Assembly (NCBI GenBank): GCA_943841885.1
Contig: CALSZZ010000001.1
Location: 391,156-455,155, forward strand
Length of the DNA: 64,000 nucleotides
Reading direction: 5' to 3'
Origin: Candidatus Thalassarchaeaceae archaeon
GTDB lineage: Archaea; Thermoplasmatota; Poseidoniia; Poseidoniales; Thalassarchaeaceae
Below the pieces are notes generated by a model that saw nothing but the letters and a program-made list of their open reading frames with translations, made no database searches and was not told the origin of the DNA. Positions 13,479-23,143 of this stretch are shown here, in pieces. The number at the start of each line of letters is the position of its first letter. Position 1 is the stretch's first letter. The position numbers were made by a program, and so were the translations under genes.

Positions 13479-15233
13479 TTAGCAGCAATCACTTTTGACG
13501 CTGTCTTGAGCACAGAAACAAGTTTTTGCTGGTACTATATCTGCGCGGGCACTACGTTCTTCAAATAAAGCAGAGACTTGTTGTAATTCACCTGAAGTAT
13601 CACCACGGGCCTCAAGACAAAGTTTTAGCCCCAGTAATCCCCACATATTGTCTTTCCAAAGTTCGATATCTGCACGATATACTTCTTCGGCCTCTTCAAT
13701 GTGTCCTTGTTCTAGAAGTAATGCTCCTAAGATATGACGAACAGGTTGCATTTGACCCCAAGGTTCATTGTATGCAAGATTTAGAGAAAGATCTACTCCA
13801 CGACGGAGGTGATCAAAGGCCGCAGTAAAGTCTGCTACTTGTCCACTTTCCTTTGCCAAGAATTGTCTACGATATTCTATTTCACCATCAAGAATAGCAT
13901 CATTTACTAAAAGAATACAAGGTCCATCACTAGGATTTTGGAATAGTAAGTTATTGTGAAGTACTCGACCCGCAATAGCTGGATTTTGCAATGCCTCCTT
14001 GAATAGAGCTTGTTCTGCTTCTGCTTCAGGGACCATTCCTTTAGAAGCATAAGCAACACCTCTAGCATAATGCTGAGTTGCAATTGCAGCAGGGAAAACA
14101 TCTCTGTCTGTATGTAATGGTTCACTTATTATTTCATCCCATTTACCAAATCTAATCAATACGTGCCAAGGCATCGTAACGTAAGATTCTAGGAAAATAG
14201 CCCCCATCGGTATAATTCCAGCTAACATAAATTGCACTCCTGATTCAGCATCTCCAGCAGGAAGAGTACTGACTGCTTTGCGTGCATACTTTAGAGCAGT
14301 TTCATATTGCCCATCAAACATTGCACACCAAACTACAAAGTGGTGATTATGCATCCTATAAAATTTATAGAACTGTGATTCGTTACCAGTAATCTCAACA
14401 TAACGGTCATCTGCTTCTACAGCCGCTATATTACAGTCAATGGCTTCTTTCCACTGACCGACCCAAGCATCAATGTGTGATGGCATGTGAACTAGATGGC
14501 CTAATCCTGGCATTAAGGTACGCAAAACATCTGCTGCAGGGAGTGCTCTTTCTGGGAATGGAGACAATTCTAATGCATGGCAATATAGATGGCAGAGTGC
14601 AGGATGAACTTTTGCTTCTTCACTACTTTTGAAGGCATCTTCAAGAACCTGTACTAGTAGTAATGTATTATCATCTGCAGGAGTAATTTCACCAGTTGAT
14701 GTATTCTTATCCCAAAGTTGCCATGCTTTCAGATTCATTAGAGCCTCGACATATATTGCGGTAACATCTAAGTTTCCTTGATATTTTTCATAAAGAGGAG
14801 CCATGGCTTCAGCAAATGCAATATTTAGTTCAGGACTATTTCCCATATTGAGAACTGAGGGGTCTGCTGCATCACGAGCTTCTTCAGAATGTCTCTCAGC
14901 TAATGCGTCGATTAGATCTTGTTCCAGTTCTGTACATCCATCTTTGAGAGAGATAGCTTGCTGAATTGGATCATAACCAGATCCTAATCCAGGAGTCCAG
15001 TTATAGTTAGAAGAAACGCAATATGCAATTCCCCACCATGCCATGGCACAATTTGGATCTAATTCAGCACATTTAGTAAAACATGCAATTGCTTCTTCGT
15101 GGTTGTAATTTAACATATGACCATGTGCAAGAACATACATTTTCTGGGCATCTTCGTTAGCACAAGTAACTTCGGCAGCGAAGGAATAATTTTCTGGGAT
15201 TCCGTAATCATAGTCAACTGGTTTCAAATTCAT
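13479..15233 (-). CDS. TPR-repeat protein with Cys-rich C-terminus
   Basis: The 584-aa product is all helical, with recognisable tetratricopeptide units (YNHEEAIACFTKCAELDPNC near residues 43-62, QYETALKYARKAVSTLP, and GHIEEAEEVYRADIELWKDN near 520). There is no signal peptide or membrane helix, so it should be a cytosolic scaffold. The central GLGHLVHMPSHID motif is a conserved-looking phrase in a family of bacterial TPR proteins of unknown role; its histidines could bind metal. The tail FCAQDSVKSDCC adds a Cys cluster. It is downstream of, and co-directional with, the symporter gene, after a 229-nt gap in which I see nothing else coding. Confidence 0.85.
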   Translation of the reverse strand: MNLKPVDYDYGIPENYSFAAEVTCANEDAQKMYVLAHGHMLNYNHEEAIACFTKCAELDPNCAMAWWGIAYCVSSNYNWTPGLGSGYDPIQQAISLKDGCTELEQDLIDALAERHSEEARDAADPSVLNMGNSPELNIAFAEAMAPLYEKYQGNLDVTAIYVEALMNLKAWQLWDKNTSTGEITPADDNTLLLVQVLEDAFKSSEEAKVHPALCHLYCHALELSPFPERALPAADVLRTLMPGLGHLVHMPSHIDAWVGQWKEAIDCNIAAVEADDRYVEITGNESQFYKFYRMHNHHFVVWCAMFDGQYETALKYARKAVSTLPAGDAESGVQFMLAGIIPMGAIFLESYVTMPWHVLIRFGKWDEIISEPLHTDRDVFPAAIATQHYARGVAYASKGMVPEAEAEQALFKEALQNPAIAGRVLHNNLLFQNPSDGPCILLVNDAILDGEIEYRRQFLAKESGQVADFTAAFDHLRRGVDLSLNLAYNEPWGQMQPVRHILGALLLEQGHIEEAEEVYRADIELWKDNMWGLLGLKLCLEARGDTSGELQQVSALFEERSARADIVPAKTCFCAQDSVKSDCC

Positions 15234-15462
15234 GATTTACATCGGAATTTGATTCTTACTTAACTGTTGACCTATATGATTTATTAATGATTAAAGAGAT
15301 TATCAAAAAGTATTATCACTCGAAATGTGGCGATTGAATAATTTTGTGACTGCTCGCCCTGTGGATTAGATTGTAAATGTGATGGTTGCTGTTAATTTTC
15401 TACAGATAAATCATTTAAATAAAATCTACTTCTAATGTCAATTTATATTGGCAAAGGTGTAC

Positions 15463-17661
15463 TCACACAACTGGAGGTACGAATACTTCACAATCTGAGC
15501 ACCACTCGATATTATAATCCCAAGTGATAAGTTGGATTTCATAGTCGACTTGTTCTCCATCATCGTTGTGTTGACATTGGAAGCTTCCACCTTCTTCAGA
15601 ATCAACAGTAATATCAAGGAAATAATCTCCAAGACCTTCTTCACCGAGATCGATAGAATTTTGAATTTCAGATTTCGAATAATTCGACTGAGTATCATTA
15701 TTACTTATTGCAAGTCCCGCATTTGCAGTGAACCATATCCAAAAAGGAGACTGCCCTAATAAAAATCCTGGATAACCTTCATCAAATTCTCCTAATTTAA
15801 TACCAAAATTACCTTGTTGATTAAGGGAGGAATCAGTATCATTCCAATCAGGTAATCTAAGCAAATTATGCCGTACAGTGCCGGTAATTGTATCAGGTTC
15901 AGAATCACCTCCTACTGCGCAACCTAGTCCACTACTAGTTTCGTCTTCATCGAACGAGATATAAACCAAAGCCCCCACCACGTTGGTTCCATTTGGCCAT
16001 GATTCAATTGAGTCAGAATTGAATGAAAGGGACAAGGTTTCTCCATCATTTATGTATTCAGAGCCTGAAGTAAAAAGGATAGTTTCTTCGGTATATGTTA
16101 CAAGATAGCCTCCTGTAGAATTAGATACATTTGAAGAATCAGGTGCGGAGACATAATACACGGCCTCACTCATAACTAAGCCTAGTGCGATTACTATAGC
16201 AAAAGTTGCCAATTTTTCTTGAGTTGGTATCTCAAATCTTCCAAGAGAAGATATTTCTGGTGTTCGAATTTGATTCATTACAAAGTGAGCTATGAATGCA
16301 GCTCCCATGCCAGGTACAGAAGGAAATATTCCATCTGAATCTCCAAATTTCAGTAGACTCCATCCTATAACTCCAACAAAAGCTGAGACCATCATCACAA
16401 TAGAATGTGTAGTGTCAGGTTTGTATCCCATCCATCGTATAATCAGTAACGGGATGAAAATTCCACCAAGACCGTAAACGGCAAGAATAACTAGCGTGAA
16501 TACTGAGTCACCACCAGGAATGTATAGTCCACCTATTGAAATCATAGTTGCAAATGCTGCCACCACCAGTGTTACTCTCTTTGTGGTTTTATGATCTTGG
16601 CTCCATTCAGGTTTAATATCATCTGTTATGGCAGCAGTACATGCTAGAACTTGGCTATCTGCTGTTGACATAGTTGCAGCAAAAATAGACGCAAGAATCA
16701 TACCAACGCCAATTTGTGGCATTGATTCCATTGCCAACATAGGTAAGCCAAGTTCTGGATCGAAATCACTACTAGTGAATAGTATTCTACTCGCTAGGCC
16801 GATAATGAGCATTAGTACTGTGAATGGAATCTGCCAAATGAAAAACCAAACCATGGCTTGTTTGCGATCCGAATCAGAACCAAGAGTCATTACTCTAGAC
16901 ACTACTTGCGGTTGTCCTGCAACGCCTAAACCACCTAAAAAGAATGCGAATGCCCACATTGAAAATCCAAATCTTAAATCAGGAGGAAGAAATTCAATAA
17001 GTATTGGATCTTGATTTTTCAACCCCTCAGTAAGGCCTCCGAAACCTCCTACCTCTTGTAGTGCAATCCAACATAGAATAGTTGAGCCAATTATCATTAC
17101 ACATGACTGGGCTGCATCTGTCCAAATTGAAGCTCTAATTCCTCCAGCGTAGCAGTAAGCTACAACTAGAACAAAGCCAATGAGGATTCCAATCGTCTCA
17201 TTCCATCCCATCATGACATACAGGGCTTTTCCTCCGGAGGTTAATTGAGCGGCTGCATAAATACTAAGGAATAGTACTGACAATATAGCAGCTAATTTTG
17301 CTTCTGGTGCGCCAGCCCGATCAGCAACAAGAGAAGAAAGTGAACGGATGCCCCTTTCTTGGCCCTGTTCTTGAATAAATTTGTACAACCATGCCCAAGC
17401 TACAATTTGTCCTATTGTAGATAATACGGCTAACCAAATAACATTGAAACCTAGCATGTAAGTAAATCCAATAAAACCAATAAACATGTATCCAGAATTC
17501 CAAGTACTGACTGCAGATAATGCAGCTAATGCTGGATGCATCCCTCTACCAGCTACGAGATAATCATCGGTTGTATCTTCTTTAACAAACATAGATGCCA
17601 GGCCTACTGCTGCAAAAATAGACATAAAAAATAGAAATGAAAGAACCAACATCAAATCCAT
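15463..17661 (-). CDS. Sodium:solute symporter (SSS family) with extracellular C-terminal domain
   Basis: Residues 1 to about 500 form a PutP-like transporter of about 13 helices. Typical marks are DDYLVAGRGMHPALAALSAVSTWNSGYMFIG (in parts, residues about 31-61), SIWTDAAQSCVM, GGLGVAGQPQVVSRVM and ILASIFAATMSTADSQVLAC, the last carrying the Ser/Thr residues of the second sodium site. The final 220 residues are hydrophilic, begin after helix EAVYYVSAPDSSN, carry a Cys pair (FQCQHND; WCSDCEVF) and look like a beta-sandwich outside the cell. SSS proteins normally end at about 500-550 aa, so this tail is an addition. Substrate (proline, sugar, other) not determinable. The start is ATG 17661. Confidence 0.92.
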   Translation of the reverse strand: MDLMLVLSFLFFMSIFAAVGLASMFVKEDTTDDYLVAGRGMHPALAALSAVSTWNSGYMFIGFIGFTYMLGFNVIWLAVLSTIGQIVAWAWLYKFIQEQGQERGIRSLSSLVADRAGAPEAKLAAILSVLFLSIYAAAQLTSGGKALYVMMGWNETIGILIGFVLVVAYCYAGGIRASIWTDAAQSCVMIIGSTILCWIALQEVGGFGGLTEGLKNQDPILIEFLPPDLRFGFSMWAFAFFLGGLGVAGQPQVVSRVMTLGSDSDRKQAMVWFFIWQIPFTVLMLIIGLASRILFTSSDFDPELGLPMLAMESMPQIGVGMILASIFAATMSTADSQVLACTAAITDDIKPEWSQDHKTTKRVTLVVAAFATMISIGGLYIPGGDSVFTLVILAVYGLGGIFIPLLIIRWMGYKPDTTHSIVMMVSAFVGVIGWSLLKFGDSDGIFPSVPGMGAAFIAHFVMNQIRTPEISSLGRFEIPTQEKLATFAIVIALGLVMSEAVYYVSAPDSSNVSNSTGGYLVTYTEETILFTSGSEYINDGETLSLSFNSDSIESWPNGTNVVGALVYISFDEDETSSGLGCAVGGDSEPDTITGTVRHNLLRLPDWNDTDSSLNQQGNFGIKLGEFDEGYPGFLLGQSPFWIWFTANAGLAISNNDTQSNYSKSEIQNSIDLGEEGLGDYFLDITVDSEEGGSFQCQHNDDGEQVDYEIQLITWDYNIEWCSDCEVFVPPVV

Positions 17662-17773
17662 TACATTGTATCGATAAGGATATACTATTTGTCTATTTCT
17701 GACTGATAGAAAATGTTTAATTAATAATTTTTTAATTACGTAGGTTTTAATTTAATGTCGAAGACCGAATGGT

Positions 17774-20152
17774 ATGAGAATTTATGCTCTTAGTTTAACC
17801 GTCCTTATTATATTAGTTCCTTTATCTGGATGCACTGATTTATTAGAAGAAGTCGATAATTCAGATAATAATCCGGTAGAATATAGTGAGGCAATTATTA
17901 AAATATCTCATGGAGATAACAAATATGAAATTAAAATTAGATTAAATCATACTGCAGCACCTAACCATGTAGATAATTTCCGAAAACATATTACCCATGG
18001 AGATTATACTGATTCAGGGTTCCATAGAATTATTGATAACTTCATGATTCAAGGTGGAGATTTTGAAAATAATGATGGTACTGGAGGATATGCTGCTGAT
18101 TGGTATGGCGTTTGCAATGGAATTGAAACTTCAAAAGAAAACTGTCCTGACCAAACAAGTTGGAATGTACCAGATGAAGCCAATAATGGCCTAAGGCATA
18201 TACCTTGTACTATATCGATGGCTAAAACTACTCAACCAAATAGTGGTGGATCTCAGTTTTTCATAATTCCTCTCGATTCGGAACCCTATCACCTCGATGG
18301 AGTACATACTGTATTTGGAAAAGTAATAGAGGGATGTGATGCAATAACGGAATTATCTGAAGTTTCGACTGGTGAAATGGATAGGCCAATTATTCCAGTA
18401 ATAATTTATTCTGCTGAGGTTTCTGATGTTAATATTGAATATTTTGAATCAGAAAGTGACATAAAAAATGAATTCGTAAAATGTGATCAAATTGGGTCGG
18501 GTATGAACCTTACAGGAATCGATTTTACTGGTTGTAATTTTGAAAATATGGATTTATCATATTCCGATTTTACTGGCTCTATCTTTGTCAATACGAATCT
18601 AATAAATACTAATTTTACTGGATCGACCTTGATTGATGTTGATTTTAGTTATTCAAATATGGACGGGGCAATATTAGAAAATATAAATTTTAGTCAATTA
18701 AATTTGGATTATATGCAAGGATGTGCCTCTGTTCTTCCATCGGAATGGAATTGTTACAAGGTTTTAAGAATGAATTTTTGGGCTGATCAGATATTTGTAT
18801 TGTTCGATGCAAATCAAGAATATTATGATAGAATTAACAATCTTAAGTATCAGGAAAGAGAAGATGCATTTTATGAAATAATTGAAGAAAATGAAATATC
18901 GTCAGATCGAATTAATTTACCAAGTTACGATGATTACGATTACTTCTATCTGGGCCCAGGGTGTACACTTAATAGCGGTAACATATACGGAGTAGATGTA
19001 TCTAATTCTGATTTATCAGGTTGTACTTTTAATAATTTACAAATAAGTGATTCAGATTTTTCTAATTCTGATTTTACAAATTCGTATTTTTATCAGGTTA
19101 ATATTTTTAATTCTGATTTCTCTAATGTTGAAAGTACAAATGGCTATATGTATTTCCAGAATGGTAATTGGGTAAATGTCACAATGGATAATTCAAACAT
19201 TGGTAGTTTTTATGCCTATCAAATATTTATGAATAATGTTAATTTAATGTCATTAAAAGCCCAATATGCCGATGTCACTGTTGCTGCTGAGAATTTAAAT
19301 CTTCTAGATATTAATGTGGAGATTATTAACTGGTTTAATTATAATAATTGTTCAACTATTCTATTAGATAATGGTTCAGATTGTTTTGGTAATATTATTA
19401 TTGGACCTAATGTAAATTCTCGTTATAATAAAAATCTAAGTGGTTTAGACTTATCTCATCTAAACCTTAGTGGTTCTAAATTAAGTGATATAATCTGTCC
19501 AGAGACGTTACCGGAGGATTGGTTATGCGTCAGAAGGACCAATTTTGGAGATATGACATTTAATGGCATTATTCTAAATCCTAGTGATAATTTATCAAGG
19601 TTGGAATTAAGTACAACAAACTTATCGAATCTTAATATTACAAGTTCTGACTTTTCTTATACTAGGGCGATAAATTTGGTATCTTGTCCTAATGAATTAC
19701 CTGATGGATATTATTGTCTAAATAATAATATTATTGGACCAATAATGAACATAATTCATGCAAATCTATCTAATTTAGATATGTCAGGAATTGACTTCTA
19801 TAAGATACATGCAAGGAATCTTCAAACCTGCCCTTTGTCATTACCAGATAGTTATACATGTATGGCTATCCCAGATGGATCAGGAGAATATGCTATTTTA
19901 GGGCCAGATATGTTATTAGAACACTATGGGAATGCAGAGGCCAATACATCTTTTGTAAATTCAGATATGACCAATCTTGATCTTACGAATATGACTATTT
20001 CCAACTATGATTTTACAGGTGTAAACTTCTCTAATACAAAACTAGATGGAACCATATTCGGAAGTTGTATTTGTCCTGATGGGACTCAGACTTCTAATCT
20101 ATATTCTACCGATTTATCTTTGTTAACAACTTGTGCTAATAATCTATGGTAA
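17774..20152 (+). CDS. Lipoprotein fusion: cyclophilin-type peptidyl-prolyl isomerase plus pentapeptide repeats
   Basis: The 792-aa protein has a signal peptide with lipobox VPLSGC (Cys20). Residues about 38-225 form a cyclophilin: HVDNFRKHITHGDYTDSGFHRII, with the family's FHR arginine, then DNFMIQGGDFENNDGTGG, SMAKTTQPNSGGSQFFI and DGVHTVFGKVIEG. This should catalyse prolyl cis-trans isomerisation outside the membrane. From residue about 245 to the end it has long runs of pentapeptide repeats (LTGIDFTGCNFENMDLSYSD and similar), interrupted by Cys-containing spacers (CPNELPDGYYC, CPLSLPDSYTC) that repeat several times. Pentapeptide runs form right-handed beta helices used for binding. I know no standard family joining the two. 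It may fold or hold surface proteins. Confidence 0.9.
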   Translation: MRIYALSLTVLIILVPLSGCTDLLEEVDNSDNNPVEYSEAIIKISHGDNKYEIKIRLNHTAAPNHVDNFRKHITHGDYTDSGFHRIIDNFMIQGGDFENNDGTGGYAADWYGVCNGIETSKENCPDQTSWNVPDEANNGLRHIPCTISMAKTTQPNSGGSQFFIIPLDSEPYHLDGVHTVFGKVIEGCDAITELSEVSTGEMDRPIIPVIIYSAEVSDVNIEYFESESDIKNEFVKCDQIGSGMNLTGIDFTGCNFENMDLSYSDFTGSIFVNTNLINTNFTGSTLIDVDFSYSNMDGAILENINFSQLNLDYMQGCASVLPSEWNCYKVLRMNFWADQIFVLFDANQEYYDRINNLKYQEREDAFYEIIEENEISSDRINLPSYDDYDYFYLGPGCTLNSGNIYGVDVSNSDLSGCTFNNLQISDSDFSNSDFTNSYFYQVNIFNSDFSNVESTNGYMYFQNGNWVNVTMDNSNIGSFYAYQIFMNNVNLMSLKAQYADVTVAAENLNLLDINVEIINWFNYNNCSTILLDNGSDCFGNIIIGPNVNSRYNKNLSGLDLSHLNLSGSKLSDIICPETLPEDWLCVRRTNFGDMTFNGIILNPSDNLSRLELSTTNLSNLNITSSDFSYTRAINLVSCPNELPDGYYCLNNNIIGPIMNIIHANLSNLDMSGIDFYKIHARNLQTCPLSLPDSYTCMAIPDGSGEYAILGPDMLLEHYGNAEANTSFVNSDMTNLDLTNMTISNYDFTGVNFSNTKLDGTIFGSCICPDGTQTSNLYSTDLSLLTTCANNLW

Positions 20153-20500
20153 AGAAATAATAATTAAGTCCAATATCCTTATGATAATAGTCGCAAATCA
20201 TCATAAAAGAGTTACATGCAAATGAGTATATCAAAACCATAGTTACTATTTGTAATTTTGATATTTCGCAATAGCGGGATTTCTATGATATCAGTTAGAA
20301 TAGTTCCCACCAATCTATCCTAGAACTAGTCTTAATTTTCTTTAAAGGAATAACAATTTTATTATTCATAATCTTACCAGAGTAAATTTATTTATGAAGA
20401 AGTGTTTGTTTAGGCTATATAAAAAAAGTAGTAATATGCATTATTAGTCGATTAATCGTAAAAATATGAAAGGTTAGTGACATTAGCATAATTTTATTTC
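20153..20500. other. Intergenic stretch without recognisable genes
   Basis: About 350 bp after the cyclophilin fusion show no ORF with coding character on either strand, only scattered stops, AT-rich runs and a 17-codon ATG frame of no note. It leads directly into the degraded gene end at 20501-20668. Confidence 0.5.
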
Positions 20501-20668
20501 AATAGTAAAGATGAGGGTGATTTCATTAAAGTTAATGAATCATTTGGAGTTTAATTAGTTAGAGAAAAAGAATACAATCTACATAAAGAAGGCCCATATA
20601 GAGTAATTCAATTTGCCGAAGAAGCATTTAAATCTACATCTTCTGATGGAAATGAGTGGTGGAAATAA
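20501..20668 (+). pseudogene. Degraded 3' end of a protein with EWWK tail
   Basis: In one frame the sequence reads NSKDEGDFIKVNESFGV, an in-frame TAA (20552), then LVREKEYNLHKEGPYRVIQF, AEEAFKSTSSDGNEWWK and a stop at 20666. The composition is protein-like on both sides of the stop, and the end EWWK matches the acidic-WW tails of other membrane proteins in this window (DPEWWG at 2499; DIEWW near 39940). There is no start or upstream domain, so I read it as the remnant of a truncated gene. A short ORF in another frame covers the same bases but has no coding character. Confidence 0.45.
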
Positions 20669-20673
20669 TACAA

Positions 20674-21450
20674 CTAGTATACTTTATGACCAATTTCTAT
20701 TGATGCAAAATATAATGTTATTATTGTCTCTCCTCCTCCATCTGCATACAAAGTCAAGGACATTTCCTGTCCTACTGATGGGATACAAGAATACAGTAAA
20801 AGAGGTACACGGTATTTCTTGCCAGCTTCAATAACATCATTTTCTACAAATGCAGATTCATCGCCATCAGTGTTAGTCCCATCTAAAAATGTCATTTGAG
20901 CACTTACCATATCGTTAGAATCAAATTGTAGTGTATCACTTTCACCGCAAAAAATGAGGAATTTTATGTCTTGTGCATGGACATCTAGCGATCCTGGAGT
21001 CATTTCCCATGTCAATAACAATTCTTTACTATCCAATATAAAGCAAGATTTAGTATGTCCAATATGAGGATCACCAAATACTCCATTGGTGCAGGGAGTT
21101 CCGTCAGTAAGTTCTAAATCAAAGAATTTTGAAGAATCGTCGTTAGAAACGTAACGAATCAATTTAGTTCCAACAAAATCACAATTATCATTTTCAGTGG
21201 CACAAAATAACTCCCCATCACCTTCTCCGATGATACTTATGCTAGTTGGGCGTGGTTTGGTATTTACCGTTGCACTTACATCGGTACCTGTACTTTCTCC
21301 TTTCTGTTGTAGACTCTCTATTGTCTCCATGATAACAGTGGAAGCTACAGCAGCAACTAAAATAAGTGCAATGAATACAATCATGGCTCCAATTCCGATG
21401 GAGCCATCCCTCGATTTTATGCATGATATTGGGGTACCCAATTTATGCAT
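20674..21450 (-). CDS. Archaellin/type IV pilin-like protein
   Basis: The 258-aa protein has a short basic leader (CIKSRDG) followed by SIGIGAMIVFIALILVAAVA and then STVIMETIESLQQKG. This is a class III signal peptide with the hydrophobic N-terminal helix typical of archaellins (FlaB/ArlB), cut after the Gly by the prepilin peptidase FlaK/PibD. The rest is a beta-rich domain with four Cys (LFCATENDNCDF; PCTNG; SCFILD). It would form or cap an extracellular filament. No other archaellum genes are adjacent, so it could equally be an adhesive pilin. A TATA-like box 26 nt upstream of ATG 21450 indicates a leaderless mRNA. Confidence 0.85.
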   Translation of the reverse strand: MHKLGTPISCIKSRDGSIGIGAMIVFIALILVAAVASTVIMETIESLQQKGESTGTDVSATVNTKPRPTSISIIGEGDGELFCATENDNCDFVGTKLIRYVSNDDSSKFFDLELTDGTPCTNGVFGDPHIGHTKSCFILDSKELLLTWEMTPGSLDVHAQDIKFLIFCGESDTLQFDSNDMVSAQMTFLDGTNTDGDESAFVENDVIEAGKKYRVPLLLYSCIPSVGQEMSLTLYADGGGETIITLYFASIEIGHKVY

Positions 21451-21471
21451 ATATTACTGTAAGATATCCCG

Positions 21472-21479
21472 TGTATAGT
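21472..21479 (-). promoter_or_regulatory. TATA-like box of the archaellin-like gene
   Basis: On the minus strand, ACTATACA is centred about 26 nt upstream of the ATG at 21450, the distance expected for archaeal leaderless transcription. The methyltransferase gene starts in the opposite direction at 21546, so this 95-bp gap is a divergent promoter region. Confidence 0.4.
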
Positions 21480-21545
21480 TCTATCTAATTACAGGAGAAG
21501 AAAAAATACACATTGATAATATCTAAGTTATCGGCCGGAAGTAAT

Positions 21546-22190
21546 ATGGATGAGGTGAGGCAGAACAGTCGTAGGATAAGAGATGGAGTACATAAAAACT
21601 CACTAGATTGGTTTGAAGAACTTTATGCATCTGCTAATGGAGATGATTATTGGATTCCTTGGTCAAATGGCTTGCCGCACCATTTTCTCGTAGAATGGAT
21701 AAAGAAATCAAAAACTAGAGGTCGTGCCTTGGTAGTTGGTTGTGGGCTTGGAGAGGATGCACTATACTTGTCTCAGCAGGGGTGGGACGTAACTGCGTTC
21801 GATATTTCGGCATCTGCAGTCAATTGGGCAAGGGAGAAATATCTTTCAGAAAATATTGATTGGCAGGTAGCCGATCTACTTTCACTTCCTGAACGTTGGA
21901 ATGGTTCATTCGACTTGGTAGTAGAAGTTCATATTCTTCAGGCGATTCCTGAGTCTCTTCGCATTATTGCTGCTCGTAATATGTCGCCTTTGCTCGCTCC
22001 ATCTGGACATCTAGTTTGCATAGGTAGGTTAAATGAAAAAGAAGAAGAATTTGATGGCCCTCCTTGGCCTCTTTCTCATGATTTTATTGACTCTATTGGA
22101 AGAAATTTAAAGAAAATAGATTTTAACAAAGGGAATTTTTCTAATGATGATCCCGACGTTATTAGATATCGAGCTGTTTGGAAAAAATGA
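21546..22190 (+). CDS. Class I SAM-dependent methyltransferase (thiopurine/TehB-like)
   Basis: ATG 21546 is preferred (214 aa), because CGGAAG-type purines precede it and the frame upstream to 21513 has no family content. The SAM-binding motif I is RALVVGCGLGEDALYLSQQG (residues about 60-79), motif II is VTAFDIS with acidic Asp, and motif IV is FDLVVEVHILQAIPE. The N-terminal DWFEELYASANGDDYWIPW and the motif order resemble thiopurine S-methyltransferase/TehB-type enzymes that methylate small thiols or metalloids. Substrate unknown. It should be cytosolic. Confidence 0.88.
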   Translation: MDEVRQNSRRIRDGVHKNSLDWFEELYASANGDDYWIPWSNGLPHHFLVEWIKKSKTRGRALVVGCGLGEDALYLSQQGWDVTAFDISASAVNWAREKYLSENIDWQVADLLSLPERWNGSFDLVVEVHILQAIPESLRIIAARNMSPLLAPSGHLVCIGRLNEKEEEFDGPPWPLSHDFIDSIGRNLKKIDFNKGNFSNDDPDVIRYRAVWKK

Positions 22191-22225
22191 GGCATGAGGG
22201 CTGTAATAGATTATATTTTGAATAT

Positions 22226-23125
22226 TCAATTATCTTCTTCGATGAACTTAATAATCCTTTCAATTACTTCTTTGTCGCCCAAAATTTTCCTATGCCCTAG
22301 ACCTTTAGTTTTGAATAATTTACCATTTTCCATATCATTATATACGGATTCAGATATCATGATATTGGCCTCCATATCATCTTCACAATGAATAAGAAGG
22401 GTATGATTTTTAATTTTTGAAACAAATTGTTCAGGTCCGTAATCAATAGGATTTTTGCCTTTCTCAGATATTAATTTTTTAAACATTCTTTCTACATAAA
22501 AATCACTTGGTAAATTAAATAATTCAATAAAACCAGTGAAAATTGGATTTATTCTATATGCTCCCAGACTAATCAATACCACTTTCTCAAAACTCGCCCC
22601 CAAACGAATAGAGTTGAGACATGCTAAAGCCCCCATTGAATGCCCAATTACTACATCAAAGGGCCCTTGGGATTTTTCTAAATCACGGATAATATCTGTG
22701 AATTCAGGCAAATTACTTCTATTTGATTCAGATTTACCATGTGCAGGAAGATCGAATACAGTAATGTCATATCCCTCGGGGATAAAATAGTCTATAAATT
22801 TATAAAATTGACTTCCTCTTCCACTCCAGCCATGAATGAATAATACTTTAATCCCTTTTTGAGGAAATTTATATACTTCGATATTTTTTTGAATATATTC
22901 AGAATAGAATTTTGAGGAAGTGACTTTATTGTAAAAGTTCAACTCTCTACTTGGGGTTTTAAATTTCAAAGGTCTTGTGAATAAATACCATAGAAAATTC
23001 GTAGTGATTTTTTTTGATACTATATTTAAAATGCTTACAAAAAATAAGAGCCATGTTGGAAGATTATAATAAGATTTGATTTTTTGCTTATCGGCATCCA
23101 TAGTGCGTCGCATGGTAGAAGGCAT
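22226..23125 (-). CDS. Alpha/beta hydrolase
   Basis: The 299-aa protein has the oxyanion-hole segment FIHGWSGRGSQF (about 97-108), the nucleophile elbow GHSMGA (Ser163), an acid at CEDD (Asp249/250) and the catalytic His in GLGHRK (His278). A hydrophobic stretch near residues 24-35 (TWLLFFVSILNIV) may anchor it to the membrane inner face. It belongs with esterase/lipase-type serine hydrolases; the substrate is unknown. The first ATG (23125) is used, and a second at 23101 is equally possible. Just downstream of the 75-aa gene (18 nt), so likely same transcript. Confidence 0.9.
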   Translation of the reverse strand: MPSTMRRTMDADKQKIKSYYNLPTWLLFFVSILNIVSKKITTNFLWYLFTRPLKFKTPSRELNFYNKVTSSKFYSEYIQKNIEVYKFPQKGIKVLFIHGWSGRGSQFYKFIDYFIPEGYDITVFDLPAHGKSESNRSNLPEFTDIIRDLEKSQGPFDVVIGHSMGALACLNSIRLGASFEKVVLISLGAYRINPIFTGFIELFNLPSDFYVERMFKKLISEKGKNPIDYGPEQFVSKIKNHTLLIHCEDDMEANIMISESVYNDMENGKLFKTKGLGHRKILGDKEVIERIIKFIEEDN

Positions 23126-23143
23126 TTATTCTATTGGGAGAGG

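Noticed and set aside
20613..20834. Plus-strand 73-codon ORF as a gene
   Set aside because: It overlaps the archaellin gene and lies in a different frame from the coding-like remnant ending EWWK.
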